From assembly GCA_907164885.2 (NCBI GenBank), contig OU015498.1:131561651-131625650 (forward strand): 64,000 nt of DNA, read 5' to 3'. This document shows positions 34,974 through 45,861 of the stretch, piece by piece (the first letter of the stretch is position 1; each line of letters opens with the position of its first letter). Source of the DNA: Dolomedes plantarius. Lineage: Eukaryota > Arthropoda > Arachnida > Araneae > Dolomedidae. A program made the translations under genes and the position numbers. The notes under the pieces were generated by a model. The model did no database searches and was not told where the DNA came from. It saw only the letters and a list, made by a program, of their open reading frames with translations.

Positions 34974-36169
34974 CACTGAGTGACCAATTTATAATGACCC
35001 CTTGAGAATTTTATGCAAATCAACTACGTTACGCTGTTGTTGCTAGAGGGTGAGAATTTAATAAAATAAAATTGCTGGTAAAGGCAACTGAAGTGTATTG
35101 TTGTGAAGAAATGGGTAAAAGACGCAATTTAACGAACTTTTAACGGGGAGTGATTGTGGGTGGTAGAAACAGTGGAGCGAGTCTCTGCGAAACTGATTTG
35201 CATCTGGAATGTTCGAGAACAGCTGTTGTTCATGTTCACTAAAAGGGGACTGCCAAGCAAAAAACCGGGTCTCAGTGTAAGTTGTGTGGTCGTTATTGGA
35301 CCTTCACCGGCTACTGGAGGCTCATGCAGAAAGGAGAGTTTCCAGACCTGCCCAGTGTAACAGAGAGGCTACATTATGACAAATTACAGCTAAACTTAAT
35401 CAAAGACCAACTCCGATGGCATCTCAACGTACTGCTCACACGTTACACCGTATCGGGCATGGAAGCCGAAGGACTGTCCAAAATTCTTTGCTGACTGCAG
35501 CTAACAAGATCAAACCTCTCCAATTTACACAGAATCACAAGGATCGGACAGTAAATGAGTGGAAAGGGTAATGCAATCTGGTGAATCACGTTTTAAATTA
35601 CAGTATGCAGATGGCGGGATGCGAATAAGGAGAAAATAGAACGAAAGCATGGGTCGTAAGTGCGTTGCCTTCAAGCTGGTGAAGGCAATGTTATGGTTTG
35701 GGGTATACTTTCCTGGTATTATTTGGATTGTTTCATTCGTTAGAAAAACGTCTGAATTCCAGGAGGTATTTATATATTGTTGCAAACCAATGCATCTAGT
35801 TATTTAAAGGGTTTACCCCACTAGAGATGGATACTTCCAGCGTAAAATGCTCTATGTCATAAATCTCACATTCTCCACGGATGGTTTGGCATGACGGAGT
35901 GGTTTGGTGAGCCTCCACAATCCCCAGATCCCATTCCAGTTCAGAATATGTTGTATGAGGTCGAAAGGGGTATCAAGCACCTGGATCCAGAAGTATCAAA
36001 TGTTAGAGAACTGGATAGTTCAATTCGTCGGATCTGGTCTCAGATTCCTCCAGCCACCTATGAACGTCTCATAGAGTTCGAGCAGAGAGAGAATCGCAGC
36101 AGTATATGCAACAATACGTGATCTAACGATGTACTCAGCAGGCGGTCATAATAAATTGCCCACTCAGTG
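34974..36169 (+). mobile_element. broken Tc1-like transposon (family T2, copy 1)
   Basis: Left end CACTGAGTGACCAATTTATA after TA at 34972-34973. The inverted right end CACTGAGTGGGCAATTTATT is followed by CA where TA is expected. The plus strand starts MGKRRNLTNF at about 35111, then meets a stop. Near 35891-36121 an open frame holds PPQSPDPIPVQNMLYEVERG, the decayed third catalytic block, followed by the usual C-terminal helix region. Stops and frameshifts make it inactive. The same family appears truncated at 55.65-56.38 kb. Confidence 0.9.
35111..36121 (+). pseudogene. Tc1 transposase pseudogene
   Basis: The reading frame begins with an ATG at about 35111 (MGKRRNLTNF) and breaks at a stop after ten residues. 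Helix-turn-helix-like sequence continues in other frames, and the C-terminal catalytic part (35891-36121) has SPDPIP in place of SPDLNP and Q in IENLW's glutamate region (VQNML), so the catalytic Glu appears lost. Confidence 0.8.
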
Positions 36170-36171
36170 CA

Positions 36172-37440
36172 CAAATGAAATTAATACCTTTCTAATCCTT
36201 ATATTAAAAGTAGTGCATAATTTATATTAATCCGTTATGTAAATTACCTTTAATTTAAAAAAAGGGAATTACACACGTAATGTAAAGTAAAGATTCAACA
36301 TGGAAAAATTAGCAGGTTGAAGGGGCCATTATTTTTTTAAAAAGTTGCATAAACACTCCTCTACACTTGCTGAACGAGTGTAAGAAGAAGGATGGCATTA
36401 ATATAGAAGTAATGAAGCAAAATAATCGCTACGAGAAATAGAGGCAAATAGAAGTGCTTGTGTTTTCTTTTCACTGGTGTCCAATTGGTGGAGATCAAAT
36501 TTTATTCACAAAGTTGTCGATTGTCGCAAGAATGCTACCAGGCTAGTCAGACCAACAACTAAAATTGAATCCAGTTTATATGAAGGCTGAGTGTTATGAG
36601 TAAGAACTATTAATGGATGTCAGTGCGTCAGGTAAAAAGTTCAAATTGACGTTAGATTTTATAGAATAGTGAATTTTGAGTAAGAGTATTTTTGTAAGCC
36701 AGGTGTTTTGCTATATCTCTGTTCAGACTTTCCTTGTTGAACTGTCAAGTCGAGATATGAATAAATATTAGTTTGTGATTGAATTTTAGGTCTAATGTTT
36801 TACATTCAAATGTTTGTCCCGCGAAGTCGCGTAGCAAAAGTTGGCCGTAGTGCTCTGAACCAACAAACCAACCAATCGTAAAATTCAGTATAGTTAAGTT
36901 AAAAGGGTAGTTAATACAATATTGAGTTGCGAGGGCTATGCATTTGTAATTTTGAGTTGTATTTTCACTTTCTTTTTTTTATCTCTGTGCTATCTTTCAT
37001 GCCGTCAAGAATTGCTGAAATTCGAATCGATTAACCAGAATCTTATCAGACTTCCTTTTCCGAATAAACAAATACCAAAACAAGTACAAAAAATCTAGCA
37101 CTGAAAAATGATTAGTTGTACAGTTAGCTAGTTCTACTGCTCAATCTGCTGTGAAATGAATACAACTGTTAGATCAAGAATGGATTGCAAATTTATTTTT
37201 AACTTTACCTGATAATCCGACCGTCAATTTGAATTGTTCAAAATCTTTAGTTTTTAGTGTTCCTTTAATTTTGAGAGGGTTGTAAGTTCCATTTTTTTGC
37301 GATTTCGCATTCTAAGTTGATGAAGCTGTGGTTCTGTGGTTCTTGACGGAAATTTAAAATCTGGTTATACATATTTTTTTTTAAGTATTATTGTTTCTTG
37401 AACTATATGGGGAAATGAGTGTTGATTTGGAACTAGTGTG
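36172..37440. other. intergenic with a SINE tail
   Basis: No gene supported. A family III SINE tail is at 36822-36872 (separate entry). Confidence 0.5.
36822..36872 (+). mobile_element. SINE family III tail fragment
   Basis: CGCGTAGCAAAAGTTGGCCGTAGTGCT matches the tail of the SINE at 17.43 kb, followed by AACCAAC repeats. The tRNA-like head is missing, so the copy is 5'-truncated. Confidence 0.55.
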
Positions 37441-37638
37441 ATCTAGATCTGTGGTGCATAAACTGTGCATCGTGACCCACAGGGAATCGGGGAAAATTTG
37501 GAGTATCATAGTGAGTTATTTAATTAAAAATATACTTTAAATTTTCCGAAATTACATATTTTTAGTTTTTTTATTTAATTTTTATATGTTAAAAATATAA
37601 GATATGATATTTTTAAATAAGATGGGAAAATGTCTTAC

Positions 37639-37830
37639 AAGGCTTTACTAACATTGCTTCTTTTCGCTTCAGCATATCTTTGTGAGACTGAGTTTTCAAA
37701 TTGAGTAGCTACAAAAACAAAACAACGATCAAGACTCAACTAGGAAGATGATATGAGAGTAGTACTCTCAAATATTTCACTAGATATTAAACAAATATTA
37801 TCTGAGGTCAATGTTCACCCTTCTCATTAA
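37639..37830 (+). pseudogene. hAT transposase dimerisation-domain remnant
   Basis: Translation gives LLTLLLFASAYLCETEFSN, a stop, VATKTKQRSRLN, a stop, then EDDMRVVLSNISLDIKQILS and a natural stop. This matches the hAT C-terminal dimerisation region (S.YLCE.gFS...iKtK.R.rLn.e.DlrvaLS...P.i..l) of ZBED5/FAM200-type transposases. Two in-frame stops and loss of the rest show it is dead. Confidence 0.8.
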
Positions 37831-38050
37831 TTTTTATTTCTAATTTGATTTTATTTAATTAAATGAAGTTTATAATTTTCGATGTCTTATGCATATAATT
37901 TTAAATCCTACTCTTTTATTTTTTTCGTTAATTTTTTGCATAAAAGAAATACAAATATATATTAATTTTTAAATATAAAGTTTCAGTCACATGAGATTTA
38001 TAAAAAAAAGTAGAATGTAAGCACGGCATTTTTTATTATTGTTATGTTAA

Positions 38051-38792
38051 TCTTTATATTATATAAAACAGTTCCGTAACTGACTAACTGACTGACTGAC
38101 AGATAGCGCACAGACCAAACCGATGGACCTAAACGGCTGAAATTTTGCATGGCGTTTCTTCTTATAGTGTAGAGAAGCACTAAGAGAGATTTTTGAAAAA
38201 TTCTTCTTAGATTTTTTAAAATTAAATTTTTAAGCTGTTTTTGTAACATTTCTTAAAGTTTGCACTTAAAATAGTAATCTGAGGGTTATAAAACTTATAT
38301 CACGAGAAAGATCCTAAAAATTCCTTTAAAATGAAATCTTTTTGGAATCTTTACTTCCATTTTCTAATTTTTGGTGAATTTTTAAATTTAAATTTTTTTA
38401 ATTTAATTTATTAAATGCTGATCACGTGGTTTCTTTTCTTTTTGTGATACTTTAAATTAATTTTGTGTCACGTGCATAACAACGAAATAAACTGACAACA
38501 AAAATATTAAAATACGGTAAAAGATAAAATTTAACCATTAGACTTATGGAAATGAAAGTTTTTTAATAATTAAATTCAAATTTGTAAGTTTTATGGATAT
38601 TAAACATACAAATTAATTGCATACATTAACCGTTGTATTTAATTTGAATATTTTCTTCTACATTATTTTGTGTATAAAAATATCCGTTGCGATTTTTTTA
38701 TAAATATGTTTTTCTTCTGGCATTAATTGCATACATTGATCATTGTATTTAATTTGAATGCACTCCGTAGAGAAGCACGGGTATTCAGCTAG
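38051..38792 (+). mobile_element. Helitron, non-autonomous, 742 bp
   Basis: The 5' end TCTTTATATTATATAAAACAG and 3' end GGGTATTCAGCTAG fit the family at 47.4-48.5 kb, sharing CAGTTCCGTAACTGAC, GGCTGAAATTTTGCATGGCG and AAGCACGGGTATTCAGC. Host A at 38050 and T at 38793 match the Helitron A|T target. No helicase frame remains. Confidence 0.85.
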
Positions 38793-39008
38793 TTAATTAT
38801 ATACCTAAAATTTACTGTTCATTGATTTTTAAAATAATTTGTCAAAATTTGCTTAGTTCTTCTTTTCTATTTTTTTTTTGGATAACATTTACCTCATTTT
38901 TTAAAAAATTTCGAAACTACCAAAAAATTTTCATTGGGGGTCGAGTGATTTTTGATTTAAAGAAAATGGGGTGCGGTCGAAAAAAGTTTGTTCGCCGCTG
39001 ATCTAGAG

Positions 39009-40581
39009 GATGCCAAAATATGTAGGATATGTTACAGAGTGAAATGAACTTATATTTTTTGTACTTGTTAACTGGTATCTGGCAAATATTGATATTAGCT
39101 TCCATAATTTCTATACTTAATTTCAGCACAACCCTTTCTTGCTCAAAGCAATAAACACCTGGAAAATGTATGTTAATCATCGCGGAAGGCTGTCAAAGGA
39201 ATCTTCATAATTCTCTCCCCCCGCTATCCCACACTTTATTTTTAATCAAAATGCTACCCTAACTGCCATGCCATGAAAGTCATTGCACACTGGAAGGATT
39301 TCTCGCAAACGAGAGTGACGGCAGTATATACAAAGTGAAAGTGCTGATTTAATACTCGACGTGCGTGTGAATGGAAGAGATGGATCACAGATGTTACTTT
39401 AGAGACCGAATGATCACTTAAGAGAAAGATATTATCACGTCTGTGCCGGCCATTGTCTCCTGTACCACATCCGCTGTGCTGAGGGAATTAGGATTCACAG
39501 TACAGAGGTAGGTCATGACCCATAACGGACGGGGATTAGCTAAACATCTCCATCTCTCCATACTGTATCGCAACGCTGAGAGTCCAGACACATAAAAACC
39601 ATTGTTGTCAGGGAAAAAAAATTCCCTACGAATCTCCGTTTTTTCTTGCACATTTGTTTCGCTTCTGTTGTAGTTAATGACGCCTTTATTTTCTTACTCT
39701 ATCTGCACTAGGCAGGAAAGGGATTGATTAAGGTGGGGGAAACAAAGAGATACACCTTATCTTTTTCCCGGCAGAAGCTTGAAAATGTAGGTAAGTGAGG
39801 GACACATTAGCCTTAAAGTCACGCTAGGTCTAGTTCGGAAGTAGTTCGGTGGTATATCCGAAAGATGTCACGAATTTCGGACAGAAAACAAATATTTTAA
39901 ATATTTCTTAGAAAAAATAATTAAATTTGAAATATAGATTATCATTGATTTTGACATAAAAATCTGATTATTTTATTCACATTAGATTTTCATTTTTATT
40001 TCCTCCTGTTCAGATATTTTGTGTTCAGTCAGGGTAAAACACAGTACCATTATTAAGGTTTTTATTAACTTTATTTGGGCCAAATTCAGCCATTTTCATT
40101 TCATACAGTGAAACTGAGATGGTTTGAAAACGGAAAAGCATCGATACAAATTTCTGCCAAATGAAAGGATTGTCGTCAATGGAACACTTGCTAAGAAGTG
40201 CGTCCTATGCTCGTTGATTCGGGCAAGACGTAAAACTACACAACCCCAAACTACAATTTTTTTGCCATGATTTTTGTCTGGGTTATCACAGTTAGCTGTA
40301 TTTGGTATGTGCTACGTGGTGATAACCCCGGAGCCAGGGATGGTATCGGACTTCCATTTTTACTTATCTTTCTGGACAATCGGAAGACAAGCAATGTTAA
40401 TGATCTAAAATGTTTGGTCATCCAAACAATTTTTGATGCAAAGCGTAAAATTTGTTTTTCAACAAAACTGCCCCAAAGGTGGGGCCGAATGATACAGGAC
40501 GTCAAGGTAAAAACCAGAATTTATGATTTTCAATTGAGCAACGAACTATGATGATCCATCCTCGAAAACAATTACATTCCA
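39009..40581. other. intergenic, unassigned small ORFs
   Basis: A 94-codon plus-strand frame from a true ATG (40267-40551) and a 77-codon minus-strand frame (39651-39418) are the longest. Neither shows a domain, membrane segment pattern or neighbour that explains it. No element boundary seen. Confidence 0.4.
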
Positions 40582-40884
40582 TGATGGATTCTCTTATAAA
40601 CTGAATAATTTGCTCTCTCCTGTCAACAACGCCATATCTCAAAAAACGTGATTTTTCGGGAGAATGATTTTAAAGTTTAAAAGTAGAATAAAATGTATTA
40701 AAAATAAATATTAATTCTACTCTCTAGCGTCTAAATATTGAGCGGTGAGATATGACGATCTTGCAGGGATATACTACTCTTTCAGGGTATTCTGAAAACA
40801 GGCATAACTAAAAATCGCCGATTTTTGAGATATGACATTGTTGAAAGGAGTAAGCGAATTCTTCTAAAACCATCCATCAGGCTG
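40582..40884. repeat. inverted repeat, about 75-bp arms
   Basis: The arm at 40582-40656 (TGATGGATTCTCTTATAAAC ... CATATCTCAAAAAACG) pairs with 40809-40883 read on the minus strand (TGATGGATGGTTTTAGAAGA ... CATATCTCAAAAATCG). Spacer about 150 bp. It looks like a small MITE of unassigned type. Confidence 0.6.
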
Positions 40885-42477
40885 TCGTCAAATTCAAATA
40901 CTGCCTATAAACAACAAGGGAGAAAAGGGTGACTCATTCTAGAGAACAACTTTCCAGACCTATAATCTAGGAAGGAAGGGATGTCGCACCATTTCAAACA
41001 AAATTTTGCATTCGCGGTAGTGATGTATTGCTTCTGTGAGCTGTGCCATAGTATAAACCAAGACTGTGTAATTCTCCAAGAATAGTTATGGTTTTAGCTG
41101 ATTCACAACAAGCATGTTCTGCGAAGCAACACAGGAAGAGAGGAATTTTTAAAAAATATTTCTTATCAGAGCTCTGTTTTCACGTTCTATCCGTTTTTGT
41201 GATCTTCTTGCACGATATTTGTTGTATCTGCCCATCCTGACCCCTTCACCTACAGTCGATATCACCTACAGTCGATTTTGAATACCTAAGTTTGTTTGCA
41301 ATACACCACATGGAAATATAATTCCATGAGGCATGTCCACGTTAGAGTTAATCTAAGCTTTCTACATTTACCATCCAATACACAGCGACACTTCCTTGAG
41401 CATACATTCTTCAAATTTATACAAAATTTTGGTAGTGCTCTAGAACTTTTGATAATACAGCGTTTATAAATCATTCACCTGTGACATATACGAAGTTTTC
41501 ACAAAATATATTTTTGTTCTTTTTTTTTAAAGCCTTTTCCAACTTATTTGAACTGTTGTGATGTTCAACGTTTTTCTAGGTGCCTTCAAGTTCGAGTAAG
41601 CAAGCGTCTATCGTATATGCTTTATTGCTTGAGTGTGTGTATTTGCCCTCTTCTGGGTTGCTGCAACGTTTAACTTTCATGTTGTATAATATGAGATAGA
41701 AATGTGGAACATCTCATCTGCATAAAAACTGTAGAAGACATCATAAAATACAGGAATGCGATAAAAGGAGGAATGAAAAACTGTGCAGTATACTTTTCCG
41801 GTCGTAAATATTTGCCAAATTCGCTTGTTTGTCGACTTTCCGCGAGAACTTCCTAAATCTCTGTCAAAAACAACCTGAACGAATTAAACTCCATTTCCCG
41901 TCAAACAAGGTCAAGGTACCGAACTTCTGTTTTGAGCGATCTTTTGTGGTGCCCCCTGACGTGCGGCATGATGAATCAGCGCAGCCCGAGGCTCATCATC
42001 ATCATAATCATCATCCGCTCTCATTAGGTGTGAAGTGGCGGAACAATGATTACGAATTTTGAGTGATGCCTTTCTTTTTTAAAAGTGAGTGATAGCTTTT
42101 GTTGTGTGTCTGGAGAAAAAAAAAACGAGCCTCTCAAACTGATACTTGATTTTTATTCCTGAAGTTTATATGCATAGTAATTAAAAGTTTTTCTTGACTG
42201 CTCTACCTTATAATTAAAATAAAAGTTTAAAATTAATTGGACTTGAAGGTGTAGAACGAAAAACAACACTTTCGAATATCATTGTGCTGACTTCAAAAGA
42301 GAGAGTTGTTTTTTCTGTCTTTGATTTAGTTCCGTTTTCCCTAGAGATATATGGTGTTACCAGAGAACTTCAAAAAGAAAGTTCTTTTACAGGATGTAAT
42401 TTTAAAACATTTCAGTTTTTAGAACTTTTTTATTATTATTTATTATGATAAATAATTTAAGAAGAGCCGCCCATATT
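40885..42477. other. intergenic, nothing recognised
   Basis: No element boundary. A His-rich open frame (to 42061, with a CATCATCATC repeat) has no ATG near its start and no recognised domain. Confidence 0.45.
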
Positions 42478-42485
42478 GTATAGAG

Positions 42486-42802
42486 CAGGGGTGGGCAGAT
42501 TTTTCCAGGGTACGGGCTACTTCTAATTTCTTCAAGGTGTTGCGGTCCACCCAGTGGTGTAGGTGTGGTCATCGTGCGCTTCCAGTGAAGGTACATGTGT
42601 CGTCTACACATTCATCGAATCATTTGCTTAAGTAAGCACAGTCGCATCGATTGTGAAAAGCCGATTCTCCAGTTTAGCTGGCGTCGGTGTTCCATAAATA
42701 TGTTTCTTTTAGTATGCGCGTCTTAGGTCTTAGTAAAGGCGTCACCCCAAAGTGTCTTGGTGGTCCACCGGTATATCGCGATCGACTTAATGCCCACCCC
42801 TG
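42486..42802. mobile_element. hAT MITE (family C), 317 bp
   Basis: Inverted ends CAGGGGTGGGCAGATTTTT and CAGGGGTGGGCATTAAGTC, with 8-bp duplication GTATAGAG (42478-42485) and GCATAGAG (42803-42810). Non-coding. It abuts hAT family A copy 2, which begins at 42811. Confidence 0.85.
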
Positions 42803-42823
42803 GCATAGAGCAGTGGTGGCAAC

Positions 42824-43372
42824 CAGGCCCAGATTTCCGCATGGGCAAGTGGGGCACTTGCCCAGGGCCCCCAAATTTATGGGGCCCCCTAATTTAGTAT
42901 AAAGTTGTACATAGTTTTGAGAATTTGTTTTTTGGTTAATATAGTAAAGGGGTGCAGTGGCGGATACAGAAAAAAATCCACAGTGCACCCACTATAGTGA
43001 AAGCATGCTTACGTCCATAAGCGTTTCTGGTTTCATTTATTTATTTTTTTTTTTTTTTTTGGGGGGGGGGGGGTGAGGGGGGAGTTGTAATAACTCCAGA
43101 CTATGATTTATTTTGAATTTCAAAAGAAAATTTCATGAATTTATTTATTAACATTAAAAAGTAAATTAATTAATTAACACTTCTTATTAATATTCATTAT
43201 TTTCTTCAAATTTTTGACTTGTCGGTCGAAATTTTTTTTGTGAGTGTCCCACGTGTTCATGTGGAAATCTGGTCCTGAGGAGGGGGAACATGCCCCCCTC
43301 TGGATCTGTCCTTGAAGGGGGCCCCCAAAGTCTGCTTTGCCCAGGGCCCCATTGTGTCAAAGTCGGGCCCTG
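42824..43372. mobile_element. hAT element (family B), 549 bp, nested in A
   Basis: Ends CAGGCCCAGATTTCCGC and (inverted) CAGGGCCCGACTTTGAC, with a perfect 8-bp duplication GTGGCAAC at 42816-42823 and 43373-43380. The duplicated octamer belongs to the left terminus of family A, proving insertion into it. It contains a further hAT at 42955-43314. Confidence 0.95.
42955..43314. mobile_element. hAT MITE (family D), 360 bp, nested in B
   Basis: Left end CAGTGGCGGATACAG and inverted right end CAAGGACAGATCCAGAGGGG resemble a common hAT terminus (CAGTGGCGGATCCAG). The flanking octamers AAGGGGTG (42947-42954) and AAGGGGGC (43315-43322) match at 6 of 8. It contains a T15G14 homopolymer junction near 43048-43076. 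Confidence 0.7.
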
Positions 43373-43561
43373 GTGGCAACGCGGTGTCCGCGAAACAATT
43401 TTAAGATCAAATTTAAAAAATGTTTAGATATTTGAACATTAAACGCTCGCATTTGTAATGAATAATTGTAGAAAAAAATTAAAAATCACAAAACCATAAA
43501 AATCAAAACCTGTGCAGCATGATCTCTCGACAGCATCGTTCTCCACTTGCTTCTATGATAA

Positions 43562-43897
43562 GTACGATAAATACATTGAAAGATAAATTGTCGCTCTGGA
43601 AATTGCATATTGAGAAAGATAATTTATCATATTTCCCAAATTTAAAATTAGAAAATTATTGCGATTGAAATGCTACCACCTATTAGTTTGTCAAACATTT
43701 TGATTCCTTATTGGAAGAATTTAATACCAAGAATTTATGCTTGTGAATTTTTGTTTTCTAATATAAAATACTTAAAATCAAGCCCCACTGACACTTACTT
43801 GGACCAATTCCTGAGAACTGGGAATTCAACTTATGTGCCACATTACAACGAGTTGGCCGCAGATTTGCAATGTCAAATATTTTATTATCAATTCTAA
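43562..43897 (+). pseudogene. hAT transposase C-terminal remnant (family A)
   Basis: The plus strand translates to KLSLWKLHIEKDNLSYFPNL, then after a frame break to CEFLFSNIKYLKSS and FLRTGNSTYVPHYNELAADL before a stop at 43897. The order 'LWK..i...n...FPnL', 'eq.FS.mk..Ks', 'LR..ts.y.P....L' is that of the dimerisation end of hAT transposases related to GTF2IRD2. Upstream catalytic parts are absent. Confidence 0.7.
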
Positions 43898-44069
43898 GAT
43901 TATTTTGTTTAAATTAAAATTTGAACTTATGTATTAAAAATTTATGTCGCATTAATATTTTCATGTTTAAATATTAACCCCCCTTCTCCTTTTCCCCCAG
44001 TGGTGCCCGCCGAACTTCCGCATTTCTGAAATATGCCCCCCCCCTAGTTAAAAAGGTTGCCGACCCCTG

Positions 44070-45627
44070 ATATATAGATTTCACGGAGTAGGATTGGGTT
44101 CGAATCCCGACTAAGGCTTAGACGTTTTTGTGCTGTCCTCTTATAAGGAGAACTGTTGACTCATCTTATATAGTGCTCTCTTAATTAAAACGTCAAAGAA
44201 ATTTCGTGATGTAGATACGCCAGTGTCGTCAAAAGTGCATGCAGCATTGAAAAAAAAATAATTTAAGGAACAAAAAGAACTTGTTATTAATATTGTCATA
44301 TAAATAACAAGTTCTTTTAGTATACAACACATTAATAACATTCAAAGAGAAACTGATATTAACTGATTCTCTTAAAGAATCTGCCGTAAAAAATATGATT
44401 GAAGTGTAATAAATATAAAAAAGTAACATAAAATAATTGCAATAAAATGTCATAGTTTGACCGATTTTCTTAGCCCTTTTGATGTAAAATGTTTCAATAA
44501 AGTGCATTATAATATCAGAAAATATCTCAAAAGCCTCATATCATAACCACAATTAAGTCTGTTAGTTAAATTCATTCTTTTAAAGCATGTGACCTAAAAA
44601 ACGTATCAGGGAATTACAATAAAGTGCCATAAAACATTAAAGAAAAGTATCTTAAAGTGTAATAAACTGTAACTGAATCCCTTATAGTGTTTCTCGTAAT
44701 GCAAGGTGCCAGTCTCCTGTTTGGAGAAACCAGCAGCTTGCGTGTTAGCCGCAAAAGAAGATAGAGGAGAATGGGGAGCTTAGAATATAGTATGAGACAT
44801 GAGATTCCTCGCTACCTAAGATTCCCTTGCATCGCCGGGGTAGTGTAATGATACGAATACAAAATCATCGAAGTCTAGAAGGAAGAAGCTTCATTCCAGG
44901 GAGAAGATGATCGTCACATATTTTTATGAGAAGTATTCAAAGATTAATGCATTCCAAATCCCCTTCTTAAAAATGTGTGGAATGGTTAGAAAAGGAATTC
45001 TTACAAAGTCGCAAGACATTCATTATCCCCCCATATTACTAGACGTGATCCATAGCATTATTATGGATGGGATTATGCTTTGAACTAAGGTATGAGGAGC
45101 GATAAACGTAAAAAATGACGCGTGAACCTTCTTTTCCATCAACTTATTTTGAAAAGCGAGAAACTGATGTTATCTCTAATGGAATTGGATCAGTGTGAGG
45201 ATTTCCTTCAGTTAAAAGCACAGGTTTCGGAAGTTTTTGATTATTGTTCATCTTTGCGAGTTTAGCTTTCTGAGCATAGTGACCGACATGCTTTAGCTGC
45301 CAGGAAAATACTATGCTCGAGTTGCTTTAGAAACTCGAGCATGTCTTTTCAGCGTTAAGACTTTCGACATGAAATTAAATGCTTCTATCATCGACATCAC
45401 TCTAAGACTCAAAATGAGTTTATCTTTTTTTTTTTCTTCTTATAGACACGTGGATATTTCAGGACCCTCATATAAATTTTCTTTTAAATATGTCTAACAT
45501 GATGTCCATTGAATATTATTTCGCAATGGTAGAATGATTTTTTTTTATATAATGTCACGTAGTTAGAGTCCATTCAGTTTGTTTACTTTTTTCTTCCAAA
45601 TATTCAAATTTTTTGTAAGTTTATATA
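44070..45627. other. intergenic, decayed SINE-like bits
   Basis: GGGTTCGAATCCCGACT at about 44097 is a good B box without a visible A box; GGGGTAGTGTAATGATACGA near 44838 resembles an A box. Neither forms a complete SINE. A short hairpin lies at 45313-45342. Confidence 0.4.
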
Positions 45628-45793
45628 TACACTCATGGACAAAAAAATTAGCGCACCAAGAAATAATTGCGGGATCGTAACGAAACTTGCAATGAAGGTA
45701 CATGTCGGGGAGATATGCAAATGATTAAAAATGCAGCGTGATTGCGCATTACGTATAGCCGGTAGAGGGCGTTGAACATCGTACTCTGTGGAG

Positions 45794-45800
45794 TATAAAA
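45794..45800 (+). promoter_or_regulatory. TATA box of the Tc1 transposase
   Basis: TATAAAA in GGAGTATAAAACAGG lies 68 bp upstream of the start codon, which puts transcription initiation near 45825. Confidence 0.6.
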
Positions 45801-45861
45801 CAGGTAACCAAAGCTTGTTTGAGTGTGCTGAATCATTTACAAAGTAAGAGCTGAGATAGAC

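Larger units (their letters stand above)
37449..39000 (+). mobile_element. hAT element (family E) with a Helitron inside
   Basis: The left end CTGTGGTGCATAAACTGTGC and inverted right end CAGCGGCGAACAAACTTTTT are hAT-like. The 8-bp duplication is ATCTAGAT (37441-37448) versus ATCTAGAG (39001-39008). The plus strand keeps the last part of a hAT transposase at 37639-37830. A Helitron occupies 38051-38792, leaving about 810 bp of hAT. Confidence 0.8.
42811..44069 (+). mobile_element. hAT element, family A copy 2, with nested hATs
   Basis: Left end CAGTGGTGGCAACGCGGTGT (reading across the family B insertion) and right end AAAAAGGTTGCCGACCCCTG match family A copy 1 at 4470. The plus strand retains the transposase C-terminus at 43562-43897. 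The right flanking octamer ATATATAG matches GCATAGAG on the left at only 5 of 8 positions, so the TSD is weak. Confidence 0.85.

Noticed and set aside
37639..37830. Host gene of the ZBED/FAM200 type
   Set aside because: Two in-frame stops and enclosure by hAT terminal repeats with TSD show it is a transposon remnant.
40267..40551. 94-codon ATG frame, with an 84-codon frame opposite
   Set aside because: Both strands are open over the same bases and neither shows known motifs. Left as unassigned.
44090..44115. SINE from the B-box GGGTTCGAATCCCGACT
   Set aside because: No A box, tail or TSD nearby; it may be chance or a tiny fragment.
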